NCBI GenBank assembly: GCA_020747065.1
Contig: JAGMVK010000016.1
Coordinates: 1,334,626 to 1,398,625 of the forward strand
Direction: 5' to 3'
DNA from: Cadophora sp. MPI-SDFR-AT-0126
Lineage: Eukaryota; Ascomycota; Leotiomycetes; Helotiales; Ploettnerulaceae
Length of the DNA: 64,000 bases
The position numbers and the translations under genes were made by a program. Positions within the stretch are counted from its first letter, which is position 1. Each line of letters opens with the position of its first letter. This document shows, piece after piece, positions 22,509 to 33,028 of this stretch. The notes under the pieces are model-generated. The model saw only the letters and a list, made by a program, of their open reading frames with translations. It ran no database searches and was not told the DNA's origin.

Positions 22509-25500
22509 ATGCCGGCAAATAACACTGGAAATGCTAGCCCTAAAGAGAAGAAGGCAACAGGCTCTGGTAGCCCTAAAGCCGGAACTCCCTTAGGCGCTTC
22601 AGTGGACACCTTACAGGCAGGACCGACCGCTGATACAGGCTTGTCAAAGCCTAACGTCTCGGAAGATGGGGGCAAAGCCAGTGTTACTTCGAGCAGCCTA
22701 GGGCTATCCGAAGGAGCTAAGACCCCTTCTGAAGCAGGAGACAAAGGCCACCTCCAAGACACTGAGCAGTGGATCAACGTTCAGCAACCTATGCCACTAG
22801 CTCGCAGTATCGGGGCTTTGTACTTCGACGGGCGAGAAGCTACTCAATATCTCAAGAGCCTCGTTCGCCTATTCAGGAGTCGAAGGGTTGTTTCAGAGGA
22901 TGAAATGAAGCAGTGGGTCATTGAGTACGCTGAACCTTCTGTAGCATGGAATCTCGAGAGGCTCCCGGGGTACGCCTCCGGCACCTTCAAGGAGTTCAGT
23001 GCTGCAATTCAAAAGGAGTATCAGAGTCTCGATTCGCATCACCGCCTACACACTGTCGGCTACCTTGATACTCTTATTCACGACTTTCGACTTCTTCAGG
23101 CAACGGACTCCGACCCGACGGAAGTCCATCGATTCTGCAGGGCGTTCAAGGAAGTCGCCATCAATTGCAAAAACAAGGGCGATCTTACCGATAGGCAAAT
23201 CGTACTTCGATTCCTATTTGCACTTCCGGTACACCTCAAAAAGAAAGCTATGGAGGTATCGGTTCAACAGGGCGGGGGCCAGTTTAATACTGACAACCTA
23301 GCCCCGTTCTCCAAAGTATTCAAAGCGGTGGAGACCAGGATCTCTCTTGCCAAGGACATTGATACGCTAGTCAAGGAGCAGAGCATTGGCAACGATTCCG
23401 CGGGGTATTCAAATATCAATCACTTCACTAAGCCAGTACTACCAACAATTCGGGCAGGTGATACTACCAGATTTCAGGCCGACTTTACCACCTACCGAGA
23501 TAACGCTCCCGCTACTCAGATACGACGAGCCTTCCAAGACGATTCTAAGACTACGAGGCCTAGCTCCTTGAATCGGGTTGCCGCTCCGGTCAGCGAAGAC
23601 TTAATTCCGACCATTCAGAAGATCAAGAATAATACCACTCAAGTATCGGACCACGACCTCGACGTTATTACCAAAGGGCTGGGGGACCTCCAGATCCTTC
23701 AGGGAATAGTTGAGCGAATCTCTGACTCTCAGTTGACGTTTGAGATCAACTCGATTCGGTACACTGAGCATGCCACTGAGGAGGCCCTAATTCAGTGGGG
23801 CGAGAGTCAGCCCACTAGCAGGTCTAGCCGCTATAATCGTAGCGCCGGTCACTACGGCAACAACGAAAAGGGGTGCAAATGGTGCCACAACAAGCGCCTT
23901 CCGGGAATGAGACCTCAAGCTTTCCACCAATATATGAATCAGTGCCACGACTACAAGAAATTTATCGGTTTAGGGATAATTCACGAAGCCGATGATAACA
24001 ACTACATTTGTATTGGCCCTTGGGAAGAGGGGAAGTCGAAGTACCCTGTAATGTTCCCTAACAGCGATATTCCCCGGAGACAAGAGGTGCTAAAGAAAGT
24101 ACTTAACACTGTACACAGTCCTGATCCAGCAAGGAGAGCTCAAGCGGAAAAGGATTTTCTCGACTCACAGGTACAGGCCGCACTAGCGCGAGAGCCGACC
24201 TACGACAACTCCATAGACAGCTTGGAAGTTGAACTCGACTTAGGACCGGTTGACACCTCAGATATCCTCGCCCAAGTTCACAGTGGGGATACCCTAGCAA
24301 GAATTCAAAGCCTCTATACGCACACTGAGGGAGACTCAGACACTGAGGAATTCCAAGTACAGCCGGTGGAGACTAGAGCTCGCTCCACGGCTTCGCGGAA
24401 ACAACCCTATAATACGGAAGCCAAACTCCAGGATCGGATCAAAGCACACGCTACCTATGGACGACCGAAATTCCCTGAAGAAATCACTGAAGGAGTACAG
24501 TTTACTGAAGCTCAGGGAGATACTCGCTTCTCAGGCACTATAGACATTGATGACCCTAAGGAATCTCGCAAAACGCCTACAGAGATCCTCAAACGGAATA
24601 CTAAAAAGATTGGCCCTAGCAAACCTCCCTCTGCTATAAAACCTTCCATACCATCAGCCTCTGTTCGTAAAACGGCAAAAGAATTAAGGCCTACTCAAAC
24701 CCCTCCTTCGGTAATTCCGAAGCATAGCTTACGTGGGGCAAGTTCGAGGAACCCCCGCGTACACGAAGCATTATTTCGGAACGGTTACAGGCACGAGAAT
24801 GTGCTGGACAAGCTATTGAACCTAAAAGAGATCCCCGGAAATCTCACTCTAGGAGAGTTGATAGTGCTAATCGACCCTCCTAAGGTGGTAAACCCTTCCA
24901 CCGGAACCATTGATCAGTTGATGCAGAGGCATAGAAAGGCACAACAGGTGGAGGAAGCCAAAGTACAGTCACTAGAGGCGTTGATCGACTCGGACGACAT
25001 TCTCCAACAAAGACCTATACTATGGTCACCTCTCACAAACATCGACGAGTACGAGGAAGGAAACGCTAAGTTGTGGGGTTACGACTCAGAGGAAGAAGCT
25101 TCGTTTCCGAAAACATCTCCTCACGACAAGCTTACCCTGGAGATAGAGAGCTGTCGACAGGCACCACTTTCAGAAAAGGAACAGAGGACCGTAGGGAGCG
25201 GCCTAAAGTGGTACCTTTGTGTTCGAAAGCTTGAAACCTACCAACGAAGCCAGCGGGCCCAAATCGCCCAATCTGTCGAGTTTCTTGTTTCACGCTCTGT
25301 TTCACTCTTATTGATCAGTTCTATTCCTTTTCTCGGACTACCTCTACTTACTTTTCTTGCTAACCTCTGGCAACCCTTCTCACGATACCAACAAAGCACC
25401 TGTAAGGCTAGCGCCAACGGCGCTTCAGCAAGCGTCTGTCACGGGAAGGCATTCAGCGTCAACCCTATCGAAACTAGCCTAGACGGTACTCAGTCTTACC

Positions 25501-26027
25501 ACTCTCCAACGCCTAAACTAGTGGTCACCATGCCTGGACGTACAACAATCAGCGACGTTCGTGCTACCCTAGACACTGGAGCCGAAGTCAGTTGTATGAC
25601 ACTGGAAGCGGCGGTGAAGCTTGAGCTAGCTATCACTAATAGCCATAATATGGCCCTGAAAACTATTACTGGAACCCGGTCTCGATTCCTTGGGTTCGCC
25701 GATAATATTCCTGTGGCGATCGGAAATTGTGTTGTCTACACGAGGTTCTATATTATGGATACTCCTGGCGTCAAAATCATCCTAGGATTTCCATTCTTCC
25801 GCAAATCTAGGTTAACGTTTCGATACCCTTCCGACTACGATGGTGGCAAAGTACTCGCCGACTTATGGGACTCTCGCTCTCGTCTTATTACTACCGTCAA
25901 GACAAATGATGCCACGGAAGAAGCTAAAGACGCTGAAACCTTGAAAAAGCAACACACTGTCGGAATGGTCTACCAAGACGAGGACACTGAGTATGATACC
26001 CAAGATGAGTTCTCGGAAAACGAATAG
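22509..26027 (+). CDS. gag-pro: gypsy ORF1: gag with C-terminal aspartic protease
   Basis: 1172 codons from ATG 22509. The N-terminal ~90 residues are low complexity. Residues ~100-290 are the structural Gag-like region (EYAEPSVAWNLERLPG; FCRAFKEVAINCKNKGDL). A Cys/His cluster at C456, C459, H473, C479 replaces a classic CCHC knuckle. A long polar region follows, then a hydrophobic stretch at about 930-960 that looks like one or two membrane helices. The retropepsin is C-terminal: ATLDTGAEVSCM with catalytic Asp at about 1022, and the IILGFPFF flap-partner block near 1100. Thus protease is encoded with gag, not with pol. ORF1 stops at 26025-26027; ORF2 follows after 29 bases in another frame. 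Confidence 0.9.
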   Translation: MPANNTGNASPKEKKATGSGSPKAGTPLGASVDTLQAGPTADTGLSKPNVSEDGGKASVTSSSLGLSEGAKTPSEAGDKGHLQDTEQWINVQQPMPLARSIGALYFDGREATQYLKSLVRLFRSRRVVSEDEMKQWVIEYAEPSVAWNLERLPGYASGTFKEFSAAIQKEYQSLDSHHRLHTVGYLDTLIHDFRLLQATDSDPTEVHRFCRAFKEVAINCKNKGDLTDRQIVLRFLFALPVHLKKKAMEVSVQQGGGQFNTDNLAPFSKVFKAVETRISLAKDIDTLVKEQSIGNDSAGYSNINHFTKPVLPTIRAGDTTRFQADFTTYRDNAPATQIRRAFQDDSKTTRPSSLNRVAAPVSEDLIPTIQKIKNNTTQVSDHDLDVITKGLGDLQILQGIVERISDSQLTFEINSIRYTEHATEEALIQWGESQPTSRSSRYNRSAGHYGNNEKGCKWCHNKRLPGMRPQAFHQYMNQCHDYKKFIGLGIIHEADDNNYICIGPWEEGKSKYPVMFPNSDIPRRQEVLKKVLNTVHSPDPARRAQAEKDFLDSQVQAALAREPTYDNSIDSLEVELDLGPVDTSDILAQVHSGDTLARIQSLYTHTEGDSDTEEFQVQPVETRARSTASRKQPYNTEAKLQDRIKAHATYGRPKFPEEITEGVQFTEAQGDTRFSGTIDIDDPKESRKTPTEILKRNTKKIGPSKPPSAIKPSIPSASVRKTAKELRPTQTPPSVIPKHSLRGASSRNPRVHEALFRNGYRHENVLDKLLNLKEIPGNLTLGELIVLIDPPKVVNPSTGTIDQLMQRHRKAQQVEEAKVQSLEALIDSDDILQQRPILWSPLTNIDEYEEGNAKLWGYDSEEEASFPKTSPHDKLTLEIESCRQAPLSEKEQRTVGSGLKWYLCVRKLETYQRSQRAQIAQSVEFLVSRSVSLLLISSIPFLGLPLLTFLANLWQPFSRYQQSTCKASANGASASVCHGKAFSVNPIETSLDGTQSYHSPTPKLVVTMPGRTTISDVRATLDTGAEVSCMTLEAAVKLELAITNSHNMALKTITGTRSRFLGFADNIPVAIGNCVVYTRFYIMDTPGVKIILGFPFFRKSRLTFRYPSDYDGGKVLADLWDSRSRLITTVKTNDATEEAKDAETLKKQHTVGMVYQDEDTEYDTQDEFSENE

Positions 26028-26056
26028 CCGACCGTGAAGAGAGCTTAGCGGTTGGA

Positions 26057-29000
26057 ATGATGGAATGCTCTCAATTTGATTTTCCTACGCTTGAGGGCAA
26101 GCTTTTTGAAGGGGGGGACGACACTTGGACTTCTACCTCCGACCTTGACTCCCCCGAGCCGAGTACTAATTTACCTCCTATAGCTGAAACGGAGCCTACG
26201 GCAACTATCGAGTTCCTCGAGAAGGAGTTTTGTGTTCCGGAATCTACTCTTCAAAATTTTACACCAGAAAGCATTATCAAGGAAGCTCTATTGGACCCCT
26301 CTCTAGTTGTCAACCCCGATTCGACATTTTTGTTCACTACAAATTACGGAAAACTTGATATCAAGCACCCTTACTGCGGAAGGCCTTCACAAGCACGTTC
26401 GGCCCGAGTCGGTACAATGTACAAGACAAAAGCAAAGAAAGTTCAGCCAGTTGACGAAGCGGATCTAATGGGGAATATCCCCGGTGGAAGAGAAGATTGG
26501 TACCGAAGATCAAGAGAGAGAGATACGCAACAAGTCCAACATGGGAAATTTCAGCACCTTCTACTACCTCGGTTTTCGAGCCTACCCCGGGGTTCTAGAC
26601 TCACTCCAGAAAGGTTATCAAGACTTAATGTTGGCAACTCGCTATGGCCAGAGGAGAGAGCTCTTTTCGACGAGATGATGCTGAATAGAGAAGGAGCTAT
26701 AGCGTTTGAATGGCCTGAATGTGGAAGGTTCCACGAAGACGTTTCCCCTCCGGTGATTATCAAAACGATACCTCATAAGGCATGGCAGGCACCAAATTTC
26801 CCCCTACCGAGAGCACTAGTGCCTGAAGTTACAAAGATGGTGCAAGAGCGATTGGACAAGGGGGTACTCGAACTCTCAGAAGGACCCTATCGAAATGCTT
26901 GGTTCCTAGTCAAGAAGAAAGAGCCCGGGAAATATAGGCTCATTAACTCAGCGACTATGCTAAACGCAGTAACTCGACGGGACGCAAACCTACCTCCTTC
27001 AGTGGACGAGTTCTCTGAAGAGTTCGCCGGTTGTCAAATGGCTAGTCTTGTCGACCTCTATTCCGGCTACGATCAACAAATACTCCACCAATCAAGTCGA
27101 GACATGACAGCGTTCTATGTGCCACATATAGGGCTGGTTAGAAACACTACTTTACCTCAAGGGTGTACTAATTCAGTCGCTCAATTTGTACGGACGATGT
27201 CAAGAATCTTGAAGGACATTATGCCGACTATTGCTGTGCCGTTTCTTGATGATATAGGCGTCAAAGGCCCGTATACGGACTACAATCAAGCCACTGTCGA
27301 TACTTCTCCGGGGATTCGCCAATTTGTGTTGGAGCATATCGTCAATCTCGATAAGACTCTAGAAAGACTCGAGAGAGCTGGAGCGACTATTGGAGCCAAA
27401 TCTCAGTTTTGCCTTGATGGATTGGATATTGTAGGCTACGCTTGCAATTCAAAGGGTAGAGAGCCCTCGGCAGCACACCTTGTCAAGATACAGAATTGGA
27501 AGGAACCGAAAAACATCTCCGAGGTCAAAGGATTTCTCGGCCTTGTTGTTTACTTTCGGATTTGGATCAAAGACTTTCGACATATCGCCGAACCCCTCTA
27601 TAACCTCTCGAGAAAGGGAGTCTCCTTTCTATTTGAACCCGAAGGGCCTACCGGAAAAGCAATGAAGAGACTTCAAGACGCTCTTTGTACGGCTCCAGTA
27701 CTTTGCAGGGTCGACTACAGTGAGGACGCTGGGGAAATAGTGGTAGCGGTCGACTCCAGTGGATTTGGCTGGGGAGGCTACCTGGGCCAAAGAGATCTTG
27801 TTAGTGGACGAGTACGCCCCGCTCGGTACGAAAGCGGATGCTGGAATAAGGCCGAACGTAGCTACGACGCCACAAAGAGGGAGTGTAAAGGGGTGCTTTG
27901 TATTCTGAAGAAGCTAAAGATTTGGCTTATAGGAGTACATTTTATCCTGGAAACCGACGCTAATACTCTGGTAGCACAGCTCAACGGCGCCGTCAACGAC
28001 CACCCCGGGGCTATGCTTACAAGATGGCTCACCTGGATAAGGCTTTTCGACTTCGAGGTGCGACATGTCAAAGGCTCTACGCACACTGCGGCAGACTCTC
28101 TCTCTAGGAGGCCGAAGCACTCAGACGACACCGACTTTGACGATAATGCTTCTGATAATGACGAAGATTGGATTCTCTCAGAACTTGGAGCCTATGAGAT
28201 TTGCCCTGTGGAGCTTGACAATGGGGAAGAGGCGGTTATAACAGACCCGGAGTTGACGAAGCGGAACGCTATTCTTCAAGACATGAAATTACGGGTACAA
28301 CGACTTAGAGAAGGCAGAGAACTCACAGAAAGCTCTGGTGCTACTTCCGATACAGAATCGAACGCCAAATATGAGTTCCCGGTTTCTTCTTCCGAATACT
28401 CCGACCACTTCATACAAATCGCCTTGTACTTAACGACACTCAAGACCCCGGAAGGAATGGATCGAAAGACCTTTCGTGCCTTCAAGAAAGAAGCTCTAAA
28501 TTTTGGAGTACACGGCCGGAAAATCTGGAAGCTACCAATGAAAGGAGCCCCTATCAGGCTTGTAATCGACACTGATCGAGACAAAGCACGGATTCTTCGA
28601 AGTTGTCATAACGACTCTGGGCACAAAGGGAGGGAAAGTACTTATCACCGTATTTCCACACGCTACTTTTGGAAGGGGTGCTATAAAGACACTATGAATT
28701 TCGTTCAAACTTGCCCGGAATGCCAACTGAGATCACTAAGACAGCAAGAAGAACCTCTTTTCCCTACGGCTTCTAACGGTTTAATGGAGAAGTGGGCCCT
28801 AGACATCACTTATATGACTAAACGACAAGGAAAGCAATATTTAGTTGTTGCTAGGGACGATATGAGTGGTTGGGTCGAGGCACGGGCTCTCACACACAAG
28901 ACAGCGGCAGCTGTAGCCACTTTTATTTGGGAAGATATCATTTGCCGCCACGGCCTATTCTGGAGAATAGTGGTTGACGGGGGCAAAGAGAACGTAGGAG

Positions 29001-29911
29001 AAGTGATTCAGCTCCTAAACAGAATGGAGATACAGCGTATACAGGTGTCAGCCTACAACCCAAGAGCGAATGGTATGGCTGAACGAGGCCACGGGCCGAT
29101 TAAAAATGCTCTCTCTAAGATGGGAAATCGGTGGATCGAAAACCTTCCGGCAGTGTTATTTGCGGATCGGACAACGGTACACGGACCTACAGGCTTTACA
29201 CCCTTCTATATGGTTTACGGCAGAGAACCTATCCTCCCTGTGGAAACACGATACCCTACCTGGAGAACCCTGTTTACAGAAGAAGTCACTGATCGATCGA
29301 AGTTATTGCAACTTAGGGCGATTCAGTTTCAAATGCGGCAAGAAAACATCAACGAAGCAATACTACGCAAAAGCCGCCGTAGACAAGAGGGTCGAGACGC
29401 TTTCGACGATAAGCACAACATTCGACGGAGACTATTTCAAGTCAAAGATATAGTCCTTCGATACGATTCAGTGAGGGAAATCGACAAGTCAACACGAAGA
29501 GCTTTAGATTTCCGGTGGTTAGGGCCGTATGAGATAGCACAAGCCAACACTGAAAAGGGTTACTACAGGCTCAAAGAGCTAGGACCTGATGGCCCCTGGC
29601 TCCAATCAACCTTCGCTGGAAGTATGCTAAAACTGTTTCACGTACGAAAGAAGTTTATCTACAGCGCTGAAGACGCTGAATCTGTCGCTCATCTCAGTGA
29701 CCAAGAGAGAGAGGTCAGTGCTGAATCAGGCCTGGAAAACCCCCGCCAACAATGCTTCGACAACAACGACGGTGATTATAGCACAGACGCTTCCGATACA
29801 CCTACTGTTCAAATCAGACGAAACGATGGAATTATTGTCAGAATCCCAGAGATCTCACAGAGCCAACGAGACCAATACAGGGTAGTCTCAGCGTGGTCAA
29901 CCTCAGAATAG
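26057..29911 (+). CDS. pol: gypsy ORF2: reverse transcriptase, RNase H, integrase
   Basis: 1284 codons from ATG 26057. After ~250 residues without a recognised domain comes RT: the YRLINSATMLNAVT and LPQGCTNSVAQF blocks and the active site FLDDIG (Asp398, Asp399; the usual first Tyr is Phe). RNase H follows: Asp566 (AVDSSG), Glu609 (KRECKG), Asp634 (ETDANT) and the HTAADSLSRRP end. Integrase has the HHCC zinc domain (H851, H856, C886, C889) and the catalytic triad Asp916 (LDITYM), Asp974 (VVDGGKENVG), Glu1009 (GMAERGHG), then a GPY/F module (FRWLGPYEI). No chromodomain is evident. All catalytic residues are present. The frame is open from 26009, so it overlaps the end of ORF1 by 19 bases; expression by reinitiation or by frameshifting is not resolved. 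Confidence 0.95.
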   Translation: MMECSQFDFPTLEGKLFEGGDDTWTSTSDLDSPEPSTNLPPIAETEPTATIEFLEKEFCVPESTLQNFTPESIIKEALLDPSLVVNPDSTFLFTTNYGKLDIKHPYCGRPSQARSARVGTMYKTKAKKVQPVDEADLMGNIPGGREDWYRRSRERDTQQVQHGKFQHLLLPRFSSLPRGSRLTPERLSRLNVGNSLWPEERALFDEMMLNREGAIAFEWPECGRFHEDVSPPVIIKTIPHKAWQAPNFPLPRALVPEVTKMVQERLDKGVLELSEGPYRNAWFLVKKKEPGKYRLINSATMLNAVTRRDANLPPSVDEFSEEFAGCQMASLVDLYSGYDQQILHQSSRDMTAFYVPHIGLVRNTTLPQGCTNSVAQFVRTMSRILKDIMPTIAVPFLDDIGVKGPYTDYNQATVDTSPGIRQFVLEHIVNLDKTLERLERAGATIGAKSQFCLDGLDIVGYACNSKGREPSAAHLVKIQNWKEPKNISEVKGFLGLVVYFRIWIKDFRHIAEPLYNLSRKGVSFLFEPEGPTGKAMKRLQDALCTAPVLCRVDYSEDAGEIVVAVDSSGFGWGGYLGQRDLVSGRVRPARYESGCWNKAERSYDATKRECKGVLCILKKLKIWLIGVHFILETDANTLVAQLNGAVNDHPGAMLTRWLTWIRLFDFEVRHVKGSTHTAADSLSRRPKHSDDTDFDDNASDNDEDWILSELGAYEICPVELDNGEEAVITDPELTKRNAILQDMKLRVQRLREGRELTESSGATSDTESNAKYEFPVSSSEYSDHFIQIALYLTTLKTPEGMDRKTFRAFKKEALNFGVHGRKIWKLPMKGAPIRLVIDTDRDKARILRSCHNDSGHKGRESTYHRISTRYFWKGCYKDTMNFVQTCPECQLRSLRQQEEPLFPTASNGLMEKWALDITYMTKRQGKQYLVVARDDMSGWVEARALTHKTAAAVATFIWEDIICRHGLFWRIVVDGGKENVGEVIQLLNRMEIQRIQVSAYNPRANGMAERGHGPIKNALSKMGNRWIENLPAVLFADRTTVHGPTGFTPFYMVYGREPILPVETRYPTWRTLFTEEVTDRSKLLQLRAIQFQMRQENINEAILRKSRRRQEGRDAFDDKHNIRRRLFQVKDIVLRYDSVREIDKSTRRALDFRWLGPYEIAQANTEKGYYRLKELGPDGPWLQSTFAGSMLKLFHVRKKFIYSAEDAESVAHLSDQEREVSAESGLENPRQQCFDNNDGDYSTDASDTPTVQIRRNDGIIVRIPEISQSQRDQYRVVSAWSTSE
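26103..26120 (+). other. candidate central polypurine tract
   Basis: TTTTTGAAGGGGGGGACG here is identical over 18 bases to the sequence just before the 3' LTR (33009-33026), which contains the plus-strand primer. It lies at the start of ORF2, coding for the LFEGGDD stretch. A second internal plus-strand start of this kind is known in lentiviruses and Ty1. Confidence 0.6.
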
Positions 29912-32900
29912 CACCTCTAATGGCGAGGACGCCAACTCTTCAAAACGGGAAAACGACCGCTAGTACTACCAGCACTTGTCTCCACCAGCACCATTCAGGG
30001 CAGCTTCAATTCGCTGTAGCACTGCCTACAGGTACCTAGAGAGCATGCAAACCACTAAGACACGAAAGGCTGGCAAGAAGTAGAGCCTGAACGCCCCTGA
30101 AACATCAGAGTACGATCTGGCCCCACGGAGTGACTATTTAACACAAGGCCAAACGTCACCCACGTCAGCGCTGATAACTCCCTTGAGTGTACAACGTGAA
30201 CTGTGGAGCTCTCCATCATCGCTAGTACCTTCCGCGGAGTCAATGATGAGCCACTCGTTGAATAGGAAGGTAGGACGGGCCTGATTTGTGCGTCCTAATG
30301 ACCGACCACAACGGCTTTGAGCGCATACTCTGGAAGTGAGCAGTGAAAGGTCCGTCCCCTACACGCAAAGGTTGATGCAAAGCACCCCCCGTTTAAGCGC
30401 CGCTTCCCCGAGATGACCCACCAAATCCCCTATCTGCGGAAGCCCCTAGGAGAATAGCCAGCAAAAATAAAGGATTTCCCCAAGACCACAAGTAAAAGAT
30501 ATCCCCCAAGGCAAGCATCACCAATACCAACAGCACCAACGACAGAGAAGCTTTACCCGGTAATGAAGATCTCCGATCTATTGTTGGGAGCAACCTGAAG
30601 GAGGATATCTGCCAGCGGAAAGCAATGAAAACCCCGGTTCCACCAGCCCTATGGAACCTTTTCCCTCGCAAAGCGCACATAGAACTAGAGAGATTCTAGT
30701 TGCCTCAGACCCAGGACTGCCTGCGCCGTCTACCGTTCCAGTGGTTTCCCACCGGTCAGGTTATTGCTGTGGCTTCCAAGGAGATACAGCACTCGCTGAT
30801 CAAGGTCTCATCAAAGGCAGAAGCTCTCTAGCCTATCCCCACGAAGCCAATATCTCTGCGCCTTGGAATCACCCAAGGGTTAGAGTTCCCCACGCGTTGA
30901 AGGCCTGAACATGCCATCGGCCGACGACCTTCAACGAAGTAACTTCACCGGAGGAAGGAGTGTCAGTCCATCTCCAGATCAGCCTGACCTTGGTCACGCC
31001 TGCTAGGTCTGGGCCCCCATCTACATCATCTTCACTCTCTTAGAGAGGAGCGGATGGAAAGAACGTAGCTCACGAGGTCTACCGCAGCCTGAGTGCTAGC
31101 AAGAGTATTGACGCAAGGAGTGCAGATATGGTACAACGGAGTCAGAATCCGCGAGCCTGCGTAACGTGCTCAGAGTGCCTCTGCTGAAGCAAGCAACCTA
31201 AGTTGAAAGCTCCAACTGGCTGGCCCTCAAGATAATGGAGTCGGTGATGGACCTATACGTCTTCTAGGAGCCATCGGACATGCCCAAGACCATCACTGGA
31301 CCAAAAAGCGAACGAACCCACAATAGCCATCACCCTCTAGCATGCCATGCTCATGCTCTGAAGACAGGAGAGTCAGGCCTGCTTCTAGCGGACACCCTCT
31401 ATAGCGGACGGCCTCCATGTCGGACGGAAATCGCTGTGGCTAGACGTCAATCGAGGAGAAGCCTCAACAGCATTCAGAAACAAGAGCGACCCCCATCACT
31501 CTTGAGTCTTCGTGACAGTCCTCACTCTCCAAGATATCAGTAAACTCCTCCAGCGACTTGATGGGTCTTACGTCCCAGTAAGAAAGCCTCAGAACCAAGA
31601 GAAGACACTCAACAGCAGAGACAGCCTCGGTAACCCCCATTACCTTAGCAAGAATCTGACAGTCCTCGCCTTCTCTGACGCGTCAGCCTTCCCACCGGCT
31701 GCCCAGACCTCTAACCCCACAGGTATGTGTACGCCTAAAGCGTATATTCGTAATGGCGAGGCAAGAGACCGTTGCTGGGTGTAGGAGGGGAGTCGCTGAG
31801 TTGGATGCGTCCTAATCACCAGTGCCAGGAGGTTAGCGGCAATGTCAACTTAGCAAGGGAGCAAAGAGCGAGGGAGTTAGGAGAGGGAACTTAGCCATGT
31901 GAGGTAGGGTTGGCAGCCGTGTACTTGGGCGCTTTAGATCGAAGGTCGTGCGGCGGAACCTGCAAAGATATCGCCAGAATCAACGCGTTTCAGGAAGAAG
32001 GGAGGACGGAGACTTGCCAGGTGACTTGGAGAGCCCCTTCCCTGAGAGATATTCGTTGTGGCGGAGCAAGAGACCGTTGCAGGGTAAGGTGGTTGAGGTC
32101 TGAGCCTGGGAAAGTGACAGCATGGCCAAAGACATAACGCAGAGGAAGGAAACCTCACCTAGAGAAGCTCTGACGTCACTAAGCTTGTTGAAGAGGCAGA
32201 GACCTCTATGGAAAATCAGCACAAGTTGGCATGGAGATCTGGTCCGTGCGCGAGGTGGTTGATGGAAGGGAAATGAAGGTGAAGAGATCGACTCAGCCTG
32301 ATTGGAGAAAATGGCGTCTCCAACTTGAAGATCTGCGTTCTGAAGCTTGCAGGTTGAGGCTCCGGTGTGAGGTTCAGGCGTGCGAGAGCTATATGAAGAG
32401 AGGGAGGTGTAGTTGATGGAGGTTGAAGAGCTTGGAGCCGCTCAGCTTGAGTTGAGTACTGGAGATCGTCAGTCTTGATCTTGAGCCTGATCTTGAGGTT
32501 GTAAGATTGGAAGGAGAGAGATTGGAATGGAAGAGCGACGAAGCTCTGTATTCACCTTGGTTGGAGAGAGAGTGGCGCTACTCCTGTAACCTCCTTGAAG
32601 GTTGTTTGCTCTCAGAAGTGAGCTCTTGGAGGGGAAAAGCGGCTGCAACTTGGTCTTCGTCGCCAGGGGAACGCGCATAGTGGTAAGGAAAAACGAAGAA
32701 GCTTCCTACGCAGCTTCAAAAAGGGTTGTAGAGCTTGTTGAGTGGAGAGAAGGAAGGAGGTGGTGGAGGTGTTGTAGTTGCAAAGGTTGAGGGAGAAGAT
32801 GGAGGTGTTATGGTGGGGGACGACCTTATGGAGGCAAGCTAAGCGAACCTTTGTTTGCGATTTTGCCAAGACCGACGATAGTTCAGGCTTCACATGACTT

Positions 32901-33013
32901 TGACGTCACTTCTGCACCGCGGACCTCTACTTTTACCTCTGGAGATTTGATGCTTTTGGAAATAGCCTAGCTCTACTACATTCGTTTACTGTAATACTCG
33001 GGGGCGAGTTTTT
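29912..33013 (+). other. 3.1-kb 3' region of the gypsy element without a recognised gene
   Basis: Between pol and the polypurine tract. Frames reach at most about 95 codons and none has a recognisable motif; no envelope-like signal peptide or transmembrane pattern. The 31.8-32.6 kb part is purine-rich on the plus strand. It holds the 37-base direct repeat listed separately. Function unknown; captured host DNA or a decayed third ORF are possible. Confidence 0.5.
31744..32085 (+). repeat. 37-base imperfect direct repeat (31744-31780 and 32049-32085)
   Basis: Both copies start ATATTCGT and share GCAAGAGACCGTTGC followed by one changed base and GGGT; a few mismatches. About 305 bases apart. Confidence 0.75.
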
Positions 33014-33023
33014 GAAGGGGGGG
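33014..33023 (+). other. polypurine tract of the gypsy element
   Basis: GAAGGGGGGG, five bases before the 3' LTR, the expected primer for plus-strand synthesis. Confidence 0.85.
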
Positions 33024-33028
33024 ACGCA

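Noticed and set aside
26009..26027. Canonical minus-one slippery heptamer at the gag-pro/pol overlap
   Set aside because: GGAAAAC does not fit X-XXY-YYZ in the ORF1 frame; left as unresolved expression mode.
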